From a virus, in IMG/VR virus record IMGVR_UViG_3300035703_000010, positions 1-64,000 of that record: 64,000 bases of DNA; one strand, given 5' to 3'. Below, piece by piece: positions 18,801 through 28,139 of this stretch (within the stretch, counting starts at the first letter, position 1; each line of letters starts with the position of its first letter). The notes under the pieces are model-generated. The model did not search any database. It was not told the DNA's origin and saw only the letters and a list, made by a program, of their open reading frames with translations. Both the position numbers and the translations under genes were made by a program.

Positions 18801-19304
18801 GTTTCCTGGATTGATTATTGAAGATTTTGCTGATGCATCTGGACTTAGACCAGGGAATAAAGATCCTGGTATGTCTTTTACTTGAATGTACGTTCCGAAG
18901 GAAGGAGATGCTTCTGAAAGTTGCGTTCCTGAAAAATGTAGCTGTCCTTTAAACTTTGGAAATCTATCAAAAACCCATTTATCAAACCCTGTTAAGTCAG
19001 AAAAAAAGTTTTCTATTTCTTCTCTGTTTCCGTCGAATGGATATCCGTTAATAATCTGTTCAAAAGCTAAATTAACTTTAGCTTCTGCGGACATGAAAAA
19101 TGTGTGATTTTCAAATTTTGACCAGTCTACATTTAATTGTTGGGTTGACTTTAAACCTGTTCCTTGTATAGAATACCCAAAAGAATTTTCATTGTTAATG
19201 TTTGAGCCTGAAACGTCTGAAAACGTTAAAGAAATTGATCTTCCGTTTTGAGAAGCTGCTTTTAAAAATGAAGGAATATATTGCGATTGATTGTAATTTG
19301 ACAT
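15822..19304 (-). CDS. Large baseplate-region protein with LamG/ConA-like domains
   Basis: A 1160-residue protein. Two stretches look like concanavalin/LamG beta-sandwiches: about 165-345 (containing FNHLCFIFD and GSMDELRIFHSVRTLGQL) and about 680-890 (WTFECSYKY, then ending AMKLRFWSKSFEENEWIEHI). Between them lies LPSVIRSKGTQHSIKAFLR, and the C-terminus has FIEQLIPRKTVFKGTNFLVE; I recall both segments as conserved in large baseplate proteins of aquatic myoviruses. Such folds bind glycans or mediate protein contacts. Its position just after the gp6-like wedge and the DNRLRE-like gene, and its length, resemble the place of T4 gp7, but I do not claim orthology. Confidence 0.72.
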   Translation of the reverse strand: MSNYNQSQYIPSFLKAASQNGRSISLTFSDVSGSNINNENSFGYSIQGTGLKSTQQLNVDWSKFENHTFFMSAEAKVNLAFEQIINGYPFDGNREEIENFFSDLTGFDKWVFDRFPKFKGQLHFSGTQLSEASPSFGTYIQVKDIPGSLFPGLSPDASAKSSIINPGNNNSLSIEMQLKIPEISTDGTQIILQKINPDDNQGFSIRLNPTVSTSIVETVFDVFSGSSSMSVSTNIDKGKFNHLCFIFDRDSGLHNLKIYNQESLAAVSTNQTKIDNLNINYADLLIGSGSSYTVLGSFIAPQQTLSGSMDELRIFHSVRTLGQLKSYAKKSIYSSPDLKLYYKFNEPPPPLSPITNDLVNSIVLDSSGNALHSYISNFTGSLRQSTENDADSNMTYEKDSLSPVLFPAYDDVITLNVELLTSASSYDEENPNIITKLIPKHYLLEGSASEGFISEDQNDGTKYGGNGIPGQGELNNVQVMLSLLYIWAKFFDEIKLFLDAFSSLKTVDYDLNKSIPNNLLFDVAKHYGFFIPPLFTTSTIEQYVSAENIDPLVKGNENLSLQSVQHELLRRILINLPSVIRSKGTQHSIKAFLRSIGIEPDASMRFREYGGANYKNISDSRESKTDVVGIVSFSTGSLVTSAFLSGSRTEVGYPYPEGTFTNKQEYPPHGISNSLNDGLLTSGSWTFECSYKYNLNTVELNSLTQSLARLCVTGSGIQNPGLVANLVGYYDETSPRVSLFLRPGNDFDAPVLNMSLDLPKDAIFGGDVWNVSFGCKRNDSFSSISSSSYFLRVGLQNDGEISYLLSTSSYFYELTGSSSPLNSNVFRTLDLVHQTNVSGSFICLGTNQAISAGSSTSYRFLNNETKVFDNAARQTTFDGRAMKLRFWSKSFEENEWIEHIRNYQSLGVNDPLKNFNYEKILTGSFERLRIDSLSKQEVKKADNNGNIEFIDFSENNAHLSGSGFPNDRNCITPEIIRYSHLSPYFDELITNDKIRVRGYKNEELINRNQWSQKAPVYEIVRSESPIDDTRFSIDFSLVDALNKDIINMFSTFDSIQNYLGNPELMFSSDYPDLEKLRMVYFNKLKNKLNFKAFFEFYSWFDNSISSFIEQLIPRKTVFKGTNFLVESHMLERHKFEYKFSNNYFISSNSRKTQFDSGMGS

Positions 19305-19306
19305 TT

Positions 19307-20851
19307 TTAAGCAACCTGTGTATCACTGATTTTAAAGACGTTTGAAACAGATTTAAAGGTTTTCTTAGTTCCACCTAAAACCAACATTACATCTATAACA
19401 TAGCTTCTTTCTTTCATTAGATTAGAAGTGTCTAAAACGAAATACATTCCGCTAAAATCGCTGCTAACTTTTGTAGAACCATATGTTTCATCAAAAGATA
19501 GAATGATTTCATTTGTAGAAATATCTCTTACTTGATAATAAGCTTTTCTTACGACTACTCCTGATAGCTCAATCGGTCTTTTCACTAGTTTTATTGTGGG
19601 AGACGTATGATCGAATATGTTTAATCTAATGAAAACTTTTTCATCAGTTCTGTGTAATGCTTGAAGTCCTGAAGTAGTAACAACGTAATTCTTGAAATCT
19701 ATCGTTGAATTTGATCTTTGAGAAGGATAGACTGTCAATTTGCTACCGGTGAAATATGCTACAGATTCATCAAGAGACAACCAGATTGGTGTGAACGTAA
19801 CCGATCCTGAATGCTGAAGTTCTTTATACAGAGTTTGATTTGTTTGAGGTATTGTAAACGAAGCAGAATATAACCCTGGATAATAGTTTACACCATCTGA
19901 ATGCTGAGATCCTGTAAAAATTAAAGAGTAGCTTCCGTTTCCAGACACTGCGGTTACTAATTTTAAAAGTAGACTGTTAGATCCAGTTATAGAAGTTAAA
20001 GATGATCCGCTTAAAATATTTGCAGGCTCTCCGTGTAAATAATTCCTTAAAAATATAGTAGAGTTTTGATCAAATCTTAAATTTTGAGAATCGTCTTGCA
20101 CTGAATCGTCATATCTAACGATTAGACGCGGGTGCTTAGTAGAATCATAAGCTGTTCTGCTAGAGAATCTTTTTACAAAGTACGAATATTTGTCATCTTC
20201 AAGATTCGATTTTAATGATAACCTGAATCCGCTATCTGGTAGAATTCCTGCTAAAGTCGCAGAAACTATCTTCGTCACGTCAACAGTTAGGTCTTCTTCT
20301 CCTGTGGAGAAGTGTTGAGTAACTTCAAGATTCGTTCCTCCTAAATCGACTGAAGAAGTTATATAATCGCAGACTTCTTCAGCTCCTCCACCTTTTCCAG
20401 ACCCTGACATTTCCCAGCTTGTACCAATTGATGAAGAAGAAAAATTGCAAGCGTCATAATCAGAATAGTAAACGACGTCTCTTCCGACACCTTCATCAAA
20501 AGATTTTGACATTGGGAATATAGAAACATCAAAATTTGAAGGAGTTGTTTGGCCGCCATATACATCAAAAAGCTTCAATGAACAATTGAATGTTTTATGA
20601 TTGATATTAATAGAGCTTGAATAAATTAGATCTTTTATAGGTTGCAAATCAAAATGAATCAAGATCCTGCTTAATTCCAAGTTAGGAAAAGATGGATTGT
20701 TGTCTGCAAACGTAACTCCATAGAGTTTGAACAAATCTAAAGTTCCTGCTGCGCCTACATTCGAACCTGTACGCAATGAACCTGAACTTGCTATTTTAAT
20801 AAATCTATTTGTTATGTAAGCATCTTTATCTGCTTTTAATATCTTATACAT
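19307..20851 (-). CDS. Virion protein with DNRLRE/CBM96-like beta-sandwich
   Basis: A 514-residue protein whose first 250 residues follow the DNRLRE-type pattern: KDAYITNR at 9-16, SRILIHFDL near 85, a WEMSG-containing central part, a TVDVTKIV segment near 198, then FRLSLKS and HPRLIVRYDD closing the domain. Such domains occur in cell-surface carbohydrate-binding proteins. The second half is made of Ser/Thr-rich beta segments. It starts two bases after the gp6-like gene and is co-transcribed with it, so a baseplate-associated role is inferred. Confidence 0.68.
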   Translation of the reverse strand: MYKILKADKDAYITNRFIKIASSGSLRTGSNVGAAGTLDLFKLYGVTFADNNPSFPNLELSRILIHFDLQPIKDLIYSSSININHKTFNCSLKLFDVYGGQTTPSNFDVSIFPMSKSFDEGVGRDVVYYSDYDACNFSSSSIGTSWEMSGSGKGGGAEEVCDYITSSVDLGGTNLEVTQHFSTGEEDLTVDVTKIVSATLAGILPDSGFRLSLKSNLEDDKYSYFVKRFSSRTAYDSTKHPRLIVRYDDSVQDDSQNLRFDQNSTIFLRNYLHGEPANILSGSSLTSITGSNSLLLKLVTAVSGNGSYSLIFTGSQHSDGVNYYPGLYSASFTIPQTNQTLYKELQHSGSVTFTPIWLSLDESVAYFTGSKLTVYPSQRSNSTIDFKNYVVTTSGLQALHRTDEKVFIRLNIFDHTSPTIKLVKRPIELSGVVVRKAYYQVRDISTNEIILSFDETYGSTKVSSDFSGMYFVLDTSNLMKERSYVIDVMLVLGGTKKTFKSVSNVFKISDTQVA

Positions 20852-20852
20852 G

Positions 20853-22688
20853 TTATAAAGCAGTCCTTCCTACTATATCAAATTCAGGATATTTAAATTC
20901 AAATATTCCGCCTTCAGGTGGATATAGCAATCCTTTTCTAGTGTTGTTCTTTACGTCATAGCTTACATCGCTATATTGTCTTCCATTCACTATGCCGTTG
21001 ACGTTTCTGAACTCCATGTTGGTAACTGATATTACGCCAGAAACAGTATATATTATGTTTTGAATATCAGATAAAACTATAGGTTGATCTATATAGAATC
21101 TTTTTGTGTTAAATTGTTCTACAAGCAAAGTAATAATTTCTTGTAATACGATTTGTTGATTTAGCGAAGGATCAATTAATACGTCAAATTGAAACGATAA
21201 ATTGACTATTTTTGCATCTAAAATGTCTATGGCGTCCGTGATTAAACGATAAGGAGCTAAATATTTTCTTATGTTTTCTTTCAACGTATCTGGAGCATGT
21301 ATTAAAGTCGACAAAGAATCTCTGCAAACTATGAATAGCTGGGTAGACAGCGGATTTGTAGGATTAGACCTCACAGTAGCTCTGAATGGTCTTCCAAAGT
21401 TTGATGGGATCGAGTAAATTCTAGCAAGCAAATCTTCTCTAGTAACAATTCTTTCTTGAGAGTTTCTTATTGATGATATCAACGCTCTTAATTCGTCAAT
21501 CGTGGGAGCATCTTCTCCTCCTGCTGCTGGTCTTTCATTTGTTAATGAAAAACTTTTTCTAACAAAATTCACTATTTCTAAGCTTGGATTTAACGGAAAC
21601 TCTAAAAGAAGTTGTGAAACATTTGTTAAGTTGTTTGCAGCGATATTATGGCTTAATCCTCCTCCATATCTGTAAGTAACTGTTAATATAGAGTTTGGAG
21701 CATATACCCCTAAAGTTCTTGTATTTAAAAGTTTTAATGGATTTACTGAAGTTCTAGAAAAAGTCTTTGAGTAAGGAAATGATATTGCAAATTCAGAAGG
21801 ATCTGGGACTGCATCATCATCTATATTGTTGTCATCACCAGCTCCTAAAATAAGAGTCGTCGACCTTGATCCTAAGTCTACAACGCTAACAAATCTATAA
21901 GGCGCTGGAACGACTTTCAATGAATCAGGTACGTCTGCAGAATCACTAGCTGTGTTTAAGACGTTTCTATATACAACATCTTCTGTCAAATTTCCAACTT
22001 CATAGTATGAATTTCCTAAACTATCATTTACTGATATGATGTCAGTTACACTGTTTTGAGCTAATGTGATCGACTTGAAGGGAATAAAGTTAGAAAGGTT
22101 AAATTTTTCCGTTGTTTGCGTACCAGAAATGCATAATCCTCTGGTCGCCATAGTAAAAGTGTTAGGATTACCGTTTTGGTTTAATTTTGCAACTTTTATT
22201 TCTGCAATATAGTTTCCGTCGGCATCTTTTTTTGCAAAATCTACGTCTGATAATAGAATAAAATTTGTTCCAGTTATAGAAGTAAACGTTGAATTTGCTT
22301 TTACAATTGGTAAAGAACCTGGTCTTGGAACATAGCTTCCTTCAGATAATACTGCTGGAACTTCAATAAAGAAAGTAACCTCTACAGTAGCCGGCGTAGC
22401 TCCTGTTATTGGAACGCCGGCTGATCTAATAAGTTTCTCTATATTTTGAGTTTCTATTGCAGTGTTTGGATCAAGTTCGTTATATTGATGATCAAGATAA
22501 AATGACATGACATCACCAGTGTATGCAGCCATGTCAAGCAATAGTCCACCGACTGAAGTCTCTGAAAAATCTTGTATTCTATCAGGGTAATATAATCTTG
22601 CGTATTGAATTAAATTTGCGCGCAACGCATCAAAATCTTTAGCAAGATAACTTCTACTTCTAAAACGTTTTAATTCTGTTTTTGCCAT
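20853..22688 (-). CDS. Baseplate wedge protein, gp6/baseplate-J-like
   Basis: A 611-residue protein with the hallmark N-terminus of T4 gp6-like/baseplate-J proteins: RSYLAKDFDALRANLIQYA, then GGLLLDMAAYTGDVMSFYLD around residues 47-66. The C-terminal half has the phase typical of the family, with REDLLARIYSIP and a LAPYRLITDAIDILDAKI-like segment near 475. gp6 forms the ring that holds baseplate wedges together and triggers sheath contraction. The gp25-like gene lies two bases upstream, as in many contractile systems. Assignment is firm at the family level. Confidence 0.9.
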   Translation of the reverse strand: MAKTELKRFRSRSYLAKDFDALRANLIQYARLYYPDRIQDFSETSVGGLLLDMAAYTGDVMSFYLDHQYNELDPNTAIETQNIEKLIRSAGVPITGATPATVEVTFFIEVPAVLSEGSYVPRPGSLPIVKANSTFTSITGTNFILLSDVDFAKKDADGNYIAEIKVAKLNQNGNPNTFTMATRGLCISGTQTTEKFNLSNFIPFKSITLAQNSVTDIISVNDSLGNSYYEVGNLTEDVVYRNVLNTASDSADVPDSLKVVPAPYRFVSVVDLGSRSTTLILGAGDDNNIDDDAVPDPSEFAISFPYSKTFSRTSVNPLKLLNTRTLGVYAPNSILTVTYRYGGGLSHNIAANNLTNVSQLLLEFPLNPSLEIVNFVRKSFSLTNERPAAGGEDAPTIDELRALISSIRNSQERIVTREDLLARIYSIPSNFGRPFRATVRSNPTNPLSTQLFIVCRDSLSTLIHAPDTLKENIRKYLAPYRLITDAIDILDAKIVNLSFQFDVLIDPSLNQQIVLQEIITLLVEQFNTKRFYIDQPIVLSDIQNIIYTVSGVISVTNMEFRNVNGIVNGRQYSDVSYDVKNNTRKGLLYPPEGGIFEFKYPEFDIVGRTAL

Positions 22689-22689
22689 T

Positions 22690-23154
22690 TTACGTCACAT
22701 ACATTGATATTTGAAGTGCTTTATCTTTTATTCCTAATTCATTAACATTATAAGTTATTATTATTTTTAATATACCTACATGTCTGTTTTCTTCTCTGTC
22801 GATAGAAGAAGCAAAGTTTTGCAAACTAACAAATGGCATCCATTTTGAAACTGCATTTCTTATTCTAGTTATAGCTTCATCATCGAAAGTTTCTATGTCT
22901 GTATACTCTGAAGTCAACTCTTTTAAGTTTGCACCAAACTCGTAAAGACCAAGTCTTTCACCCCAGTTTGTAAGAAGTAAATTTCTTAAGTTATCATGTA
23001 TTTGGTCTGCAAAACTATAGTGCATTGCAAATATGTTCTTTTCATCTAATCTAAGAGGGGTTTTAATTCCAACAGGGGTTCTCGTTACTAAAACTTTCTC
23101 TGTTTCAATAACGGATGCTGTTTTACCGACGCTCTTAAACTTGTAAGAAGACAT
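22690..23154 (-). CDS. gp25-like baseplate wedge protein
   Basis: A 154-residue GPW/gp25-family protein, the core wedge component paired with gp6 in phage tails and type VI secretion. Seen: IHDNLRNLLLTNWGERLGLYEFGANLK (residues 53-79), matching the conserved helix and EFG-type motif of the family, followed by the helix DEAITRIRNAVSKWMPFV. It is immediately upstream of the gp6-like gene in the leftward operon. Length is normal. Confidence 0.9.
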   Translation of the reverse strand: MSSYKFKSVGKTASVIETEKVLVTRTPVGIKTPLRLDEKNIFAMHYSFADQIHDNLRNLLLTNWGERLGLYEFGANLKELTSEYTDIETFDDEAITRIRNAVSKWMPFVSLQNFASSIDREENRHVGILKIIITYNVNELGIKDKALQISMYVT

Positions 23155-23223
23155 TTATTTCTCTAACGGTAAATATAATTAGAGCAATTTTCTTTGCACA
23201 TAAATTATGCAAAATTTTGTGTA
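23155..23223 (-). promoter_or_regulatory. Spacer upstream of gp25-like gene
   Basis: A 69-base AT-rich gap, the largest within the leftward baseplate block. On the minus strand it contains the imperfect inverted sequence GCATAATTTATGTGC. There is no TATAAATA match. It may hold a weak promoter or a processing site; the evidence is thin. Confidence 0.2.
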
Positions 23224-26070
23224 TCATGAAAGAGTATCTTTATTTTTTTCAGATTCATTTTTTTCAGATTCTTTGTAAGGTCTACAATAATTTGGAAATA
23301 CGTAAGGACCAAAAGGGTTATATACTCGTTTAATTCTTTTAAAGTTCTTAGAACTGTTTACTGATATTTCATCCATATAGTCAGCTGCTATAGCAGCTAA
23401 TGGTCCTGAATTTTCTTCTTTATTGCAGTAGTTATCCGTCTTATAAATTGCAATAATTCTTCTTTCATTAGGAGATATTACGATTCCATCTTTAGAATTA
23501 ATTGTGCTAGCTTGTGGTAATTTAGAACAACCGATAAAAAAACCATCGTCACCATCAAAATTATTAGAGATATATTTCTTATTGTAATGACGAAACAGCC
23601 CTAAATCATACACATTTTCTAAAATAGCTGATGGTTTACCTACTTCTTTAGCAAAAGAAATAGTGATGTTATCACCAGCGTTTAGTCCATCAAAACTTGC
23701 TTGGTAACCTTTTATTTCATCGGCTGATACTTGCGTTGCGACATTATTAGAAAACTTTTTCCGTATTCTTAATTGATATCCTATGTTTTCTCTTATTTTT
23801 TTATTCGTTTCTTCATTATCTGATTTTATGAATTTTTCTTCTTTTTCTACATATTTTGAATTATAGTCGTCGATTGATCCACCTTCAATAGCTTGTATAC
23901 TGTATGATAACGTATCAAACTTAGGACCTCCTTGTTTAAACGGTTTATAGTCATATCCAGCTTTTCTATCAACATCAACAAGCAAAACGTGCTCTCCGTT
24001 TATAGCCCAATCAGATGTTTTGCCATATGTGTTAGGACCCGGGTTAGCAGTCCTGACGATTAGAACTGCATCTCCTTTTGACAAAGAAGGAAACCCTAGT
24101 TCTTCAGAGTTATTGTTTCTTAACATTATTCCTATATCAAAACCGCTTAAAATAGCTCGTTCTTGTCTTGGTTTGAGATAAGGTTTTAAAAATTGCAAAT
24201 TTTCTGAAGGAACAATATTTGCTTGATCTGCTTTTAAACTCCAGTCTTCGTTAAATGCATCTGTAGCTAACATTTCTCCTACATGTAACGCCATGCGACC
24301 ACTATCTTTACTTGTCTTCATTTCAGCGCCGGAGCCCAGATTATATCTGCATTTTTCCCCTGCATACTTTTCTAGTTTTTCTTTTAGTTGTTTTACAGTA
24401 AGACCAGTTCCAGGTATTACAGTTGTTTCTACTCTTGGCGTTATAATTGGTTGTTTCGTTTTTTCATCTATAGTAACGTCATATAAATCATTTATAATTC
24501 CTCTGCCACCAGTAGGATTTTCAAAGTTATATTCATAATTTGGACTTTTACACCCTTTTGAAACCCAACGGAAATTTCTCATTAATCCTATGTTCAATCC
24601 TATCCTAACCGTTCCTTCGTCTGAAGAAAACGTTGATAAGAAAAAACGGTTTAAAGCTCCACCAGCTCTTAAGCACGACCGAACAAACATTCCACATGAT
24701 GATAAATTACCAGAATTGTTTTCAGCTTCTCTAAAAAACCCTGTTTTGTCGTGAACAGGTGTTGCTTCCAAAACTTGAATGTCTTGTGAAATTTCGCTTA
24801 ACAAACGTTTTGGACCAACATCAAACTTAATCGCGTTTTCTGGATTGGTTACTGGTTCTCCGAATACATTTAAAAAGTTGTCTGGAAAGCTTTGAAATAG
24901 ATGTTCTGTGTAAAATAGCCCTTGTAAGTACCGTGTTCTTTCAGAAGCGTGTTCGGCATTCCCGTAATAAGAATTTTTTAATCCTACTGCATAAGAATGC
25001 GCCTTTTCTGATGGTCTTAGTTCTTCTTTTTCTAATGGTTGTTTTCTTTCTATAACTACAGGTCTGTATTTAGCTGCAGGTTCTTTTGCGCTAGTTATTT
25101 GAGTTATACTTGTCGTCATAGATCCAGGAGCAGAACCTATCGTTAATGCTAAAGTTGCGACTAGGTTCATTTCTGCTATTTTCACAGCAAGAACTGAGCT
25201 ACTTGCTCTTTCTAAGACTGCAAATTCGTTTGGTTCAGGACCTAACATTCCTGATTTTTTTATGATTCCTGCTATTTCTGAAACTATCTCTATAGGATTT
25301 CCTATCTTAGAAATAAAGTTTGGAACTTTAGAAACTGTTTCTGATAGTACTTTTGGAAGATTTTGAAAAGCTGCAAATTCTTTTGCTGCCAAGAAAGAAA
25401 ATATTACTTCTGGAGGCTTTGGAGCATTTGCGATTATTTGTTCTGGGGTTAATTCAAATTTTGGCAAAGAGTCAGGAATATTTGGTAAAGAAAATCCTAA
25501 AGGAGGTAACGGTGGAACAATAATAGGAGGTTTTGGAATTGCTGGCGGGGGAGGGAGGTTTTTTTCTAGTAACGTTTTCAATAATTTTGCAGGTCCATCT
25601 GGAGCTAGAAATTTAACTTCTCCTGCATCTATTAAATCTCCAATCATTTTTATTGGAAGTAGACCGGTCAAATACTGTATGAATCCTCCTGGGAAATCTA
25701 TGAGGGGAAGATCTACATTAAAAGCATCTTTACCTAATGCTATAGGGTCAGCAATAGCTGGTAACAGACTATAATTTGGTTTTAGGTTATAATCATTTGC
25801 AAGTTTTTCATACCTTGCTATCCAGGTTTCATAAAATGAAGAATAAACAACTTCATCTTTTAAAAAATTTGGATTTCTTCTTATTAAGTCTTTAAATACA
25901 GGAGACGGAGCAATTTTATCAGGAAATGGAATGGGAGGTTTTAGTGCTTCTGGTATATTATCTGTACCGTATTCAAGAATTAAAAGAACTTGAGAAATGA
26001 AACTATTTTTTGCTTCTTTAGTAAGTTTTCCATTTTCGTCTAAAATACCTACGTGTTGTTGGCAACTCAT
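23224..26070 (-). CDS. Large tail/hub protein with embedded NlpC/P60-like peptidase
   Basis: A 948-residue protein. Residues 1-340 include a proline-rich hinge (172-191) and hydrophobic helices. Residues about 455-470 read SSCGMFVRSCLRAGG, the catalytic-Cys helix of NlpC/P60 or CHAP peptidases (Cys459). LSKGDAVLIV (663-672) matches the usual PGDlvff strand and GEHVLLVDVD (692-701) supplies a candidate catalytic His694. Cys-to-His spacing is about 235 residues, far longer than in ordinary members, so a 150-200 residue insertion (including an LHVGEML segment) is present. Such enzymes cut peptidoglycan peptides during DNA entry. It sits between the gp25-like and gp5-like genes, which fits a tail-associated lysin. 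Activity is inferred. Confidence 0.7.
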   Translation of the reverse strand: MSCQQHVGILDENGKLTKEAKNSFISQVLLILEYGTDNIPEALKPPIPFPDKIAPSPVFKDLIRRNPNFLKDEVVYSSFYETWIARYEKLANDYNLKPNYSLLPAIADPIALGKDAFNVDLPLIDFPGGFIQYLTGLLPIKMIGDLIDAGEVKFLAPDGPAKLLKTLLEKNLPPPPAIPKPPIIVPPLPPLGFSLPNIPDSLPKFELTPEQIIANAPKPPEVIFSFLAAKEFAAFQNLPKVLSETVSKVPNFISKIGNPIEIVSEIAGIIKKSGMLGPEPNEFAVLERASSSVLAVKIAEMNLVATLALTIGSAPGSMTTSITQITSAKEPAAKYRPVVIERKQPLEKEELRPSEKAHSYAVGLKNSYYGNAEHASERTRYLQGLFYTEHLFQSFPDNFLNVFGEPVTNPENAIKFDVGPKRLLSEISQDIQVLEATPVHDKTGFFREAENNSGNLSSCGMFVRSCLRAGGALNRFFLSTFSSDEGTVRIGLNIGLMRNFRWVSKGCKSPNYEYNFENPTGGRGIINDLYDVTIDEKTKQPIITPRVETTVIPGTGLTVKQLKEKLEKYAGEKCRYNLGSGAEMKTSKDSGRMALHVGEMLATDAFNEDWSLKADQANIVPSENLQFLKPYLKPRQERAILSGFDIGIMLRNNNSEELGFPSLSKGDAVLIVRTANPGPNTYGKTSDWAINGEHVLLVDVDRKAGYDYKPFKQGGPKFDTLSYSIQAIEGGSIDDYNSKYVEKEEKFIKSDNEETNKKIRENIGYQLRIRKKFSNNVATQVSADEIKGYQASFDGLNAGDNITISFAKEVGKPSAILENVYDLGLFRHYNKKYISNNFDGDDGFFIGCSKLPQASTINSKDGIVISPNERRIIAIYKTDNYCNKEENSGPLAAIAADYMDEISVNSSKNFKRIKRVYNPFGPYVFPNYCRPYKESEKNESEKNKDTLS

Positions 26071-26083
26071 AGCTTTACCCTTA

Positions 26084-27718
26084 TCATTTAATCAAAACTT
26101 TATTAGCAAAAGTCCCTAAATCAGCATTTCCTTGTTGCGGAAGAGCTGGTATATTTCCAGAAGGCGATGGGTTTTGCGAACCAGCAATGAGTCCGCCACC
26201 ATTCGTCATTATAGAAGTACCTGCTATTCCACCGTTTACGGCAATAACAGGTTGAGCAGTGCATACTATTCCTCTATTTGCGTCTTCTCCACCTAACTTT
26301 ATATACCCTGTATCTGATGGTTCAAATACGATGTCACCGTTAGATTTTATAGTTATCGATGCCCACTTTTTTGAATCAGAATTTTGGGTTTTTATAGAGT
26401 TTTCTCCTATTTGCTGAGTTGTGTTATTAGCAGAATTGTCGTTGGAAATCGTATCAGGTTCATAGTCACCGACTGCACTTTCTATTGGTTCTTCAGAAAA
26501 TCCAGTTACTAAAATTTGCACATCTGATCTTGCAAAAATCCTAACTTTGTCAGATTTTATTATTATTCCTGCATCTCCATTTTCTGAATCTAATACTTTA
26601 GGAGTTCTTGAAGAATTTTTTTGAGTTAATAAAAGGCTTTCATCGACTCTTGTGTTTTGAGAGACATAAATTCTACTTCTATCGTTTAAAAAATCTGGAT
26701 CTCCTTCATTTGAAAATTGAGTTGTTGAAACTTTATCTTTAGCTAATTCTTGGTTTTGAAGATGATTAATAACTTTCTTACCACCAGTTTCTGGTCGTTG
26801 TCCTCTTCCAGCTACGATGTCTATAGATCCTGCATTTTTCTTAGATAGATTTGGATTTGTTCTATCAACAGAAAATGAATTTTCAAAAATATCATTAGGA
26901 TTGTATGAAGCAACTCTTCCTAACCTATCTCTGCCTAGAACAATAAGGGTGTTATTACTTCCTTCTAGCGCAATATCTCCTGGCCTTTTTTTAAACCTAG
27001 GAACTGCTTCGTAGACAGAAGCTTTTGCTGCGTCTGACTGTTGAATGATTTTTTCGTATTCTCCTTCATCGCCCGATATTAGAGCGCTGTCTGGATCTAC
27101 TATCGTTGAATCATCATCTAAAAATATTTTTTTATAGACCCCGTTTTTGAAATGATATCTTGGTTTTTTTATTTTTTCTTGATGTTTAAATCTTGCTTCT
27201 ACATTTTCTTCTTTTGATATTAAAAATGTTTCGTCATATTCTCTTGGATGATGTGAGTGATTTACGTCATCAACATGTCCAGAACCTACGATAGAACATA
27301 CCCAATACCCTAATATTTGTCTTTGTGTTAATGATTCGAACATGACCCAGACGTGTTCTCCGGGTTTACAAGGCATGGATAACGCTGATGGAAAAAGGGG
27401 ATATAAAAATAAGTTTGTTTTAGCGTATGTTATGTCTCCATCAGCTGATTTATAGACAGGTCTTGCTAATATGGAGTTTCTTGGTAAAGTTTTGTCAATC
27501 GCAAATTCGCGATTTCTTATTTCTCCGTGCAATCCTTCAAGCTCTTTAATTTTATCTAAAGTTATAATATTCGGATCAAAAACAGTTTCTAAAACTACCC
27601 AGCGTTGAAAAACTGGCGGGAGATTTAATTGATTTCCTCTAACCGTATTATATCGGTTTTGTACTTCATTATCTCGCTTTAGAAAACCTTCTGCTGTTTT
27701 TACATGTATTTCAGACAT
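26084..27718 (-). CDS. Baseplate hub/spike protein, gp5 OB-fold-like
   Basis: A 544-residue protein. Residues about 35-145 form the OB-fold-like N-terminus seen in gp5/VgrG-type hub proteins, with CKPGEHVWVMFESLTQRQILGYW at 117-139 as the key strand pair. The middle is charged. The C-terminal third has SITIKSNGDIVFEPSD and GYIKLGGEDANRGI, a pattern typical of spike or hub C-termini. No lysozyme domain is seen here; the muramidase-like job may have moved to the neighbouring peptidase protein. Thirteen bases separate the two genes. Confidence 0.75.
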   Translation of the reverse strand: MSEIHVKTAEGFLKRDNEVQNRYNTVRGNQLNLPPVFQRWVVLETVFDPNIITLDKIKELEGLHGEIRNREFAIDKTLPRNSILARPVYKSADGDITYAKTNLFLYPLFPSALSMPCKPGEHVWVMFESLTQRQILGYWVCSIVGSGHVDDVNHSHHPREYDETFLISKEENVEARFKHQEKIKKPRYHFKNGVYKKIFLDDDSTIVDPDSALISGDEGEYEKIIQQSDAAKASVYEAVPRFKKRPGDIALEGSNNTLIVLGRDRLGRVASYNPNDIFENSFSVDRTNPNLSKKNAGSIDIVAGRGQRPETGGKKVINHLQNQELAKDKVSTTQFSNEGDPDFLNDRSRIYVSQNTRVDESLLLTQKNSSRTPKVLDSENGDAGIIIKSDKVRIFARSDVQILVTGFSEEPIESAVGDYEPDTISNDNSANNTTQQIGENSIKTQNSDSKKWASITIKSNGDIVFEPSDTGYIKLGGEDANRGIVCTAQPVIAVNGGIAGTSIMTNGGGLIAGSQNPSPSGNIPALPQQGNADLGTFANKVLIK

Positions 27719-27719
27719 A

Positions 27720-28103
27720 TTAGTTTTTTATTTTATCAAATAAATCTTCTGGATTTATGGATTCTGAAGCAGCCTCTGCCCTTGCAACTAGTTCAGCTAA
27801 TTTTATTAGCTGATCGTTCGCTTTACTCATTCTTTCGATGTATGAAGATATCGTCCTTCCATGTACTGCATGTTCGGTGCTTTTATCTTGGACTATCATA
27901 ACGAGTTTAGTGAACATTATGTACGCATTTTGTCTGTCACAAATTGCATTTTCATAAATTTCTTTCCACAGTTGTTTCTTTTTATCATTGATAGATTCAA
28001 TCTGGTTTAAAAGACCACTAAAATCCTTGATTCTGTCTTTTATACTTCTATCTGATATCTCAACAATTTCTGTTTGTGAAGCGTCTTGGTCGTCATCAGA
28101 CAT
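27720..28103 (-). CDS. Small helical protein, unknown function
   Basis: A 127-residue, mostly helical, charged protein with an acidic first 20 residues. I do not recognise it. The arrangement of two long helices with the segment ANDQLIKLAELVARAE recalls small terminase subunits or baseplate-assembly factors, but this is only a resemblance. It lies between the late sigma gene and the hub gene. An AAGGAA Shine-Dalgarno precedes the ATG. Confidence 0.55.
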   Translation of the reverse strand: MSDDDQDASQTEIVEISDRSIKDRIKDFSGLLNQIESINDKKKQLWKEIYENAICDRQNAYIMFTKLVMIVQDKSTEHAVHGRTISSYIERMSKANDQLIKLAELVARAEAASESINPEDLFDKIKN

Positions 28104-28123
28104 GTTATCAATTCCTTATTAGC

Positions 28124-28131
28124 TATCTATA
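28124..28131 (-). promoter_or_regulatory. Possible late promoter, one mismatch
   Basis: The minus strand reads TATAGATA, one base off the exact TATAAATA octamers at 8599 and 47281. It lies between the sigma gene and the 127-residue gene, 21 bases from the next ATG, which leaves a very short leader. AT-richness makes chance matches common, so confidence is low. Confidence 0.25.
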
Positions 28132-28139
28132 AAAATTAT

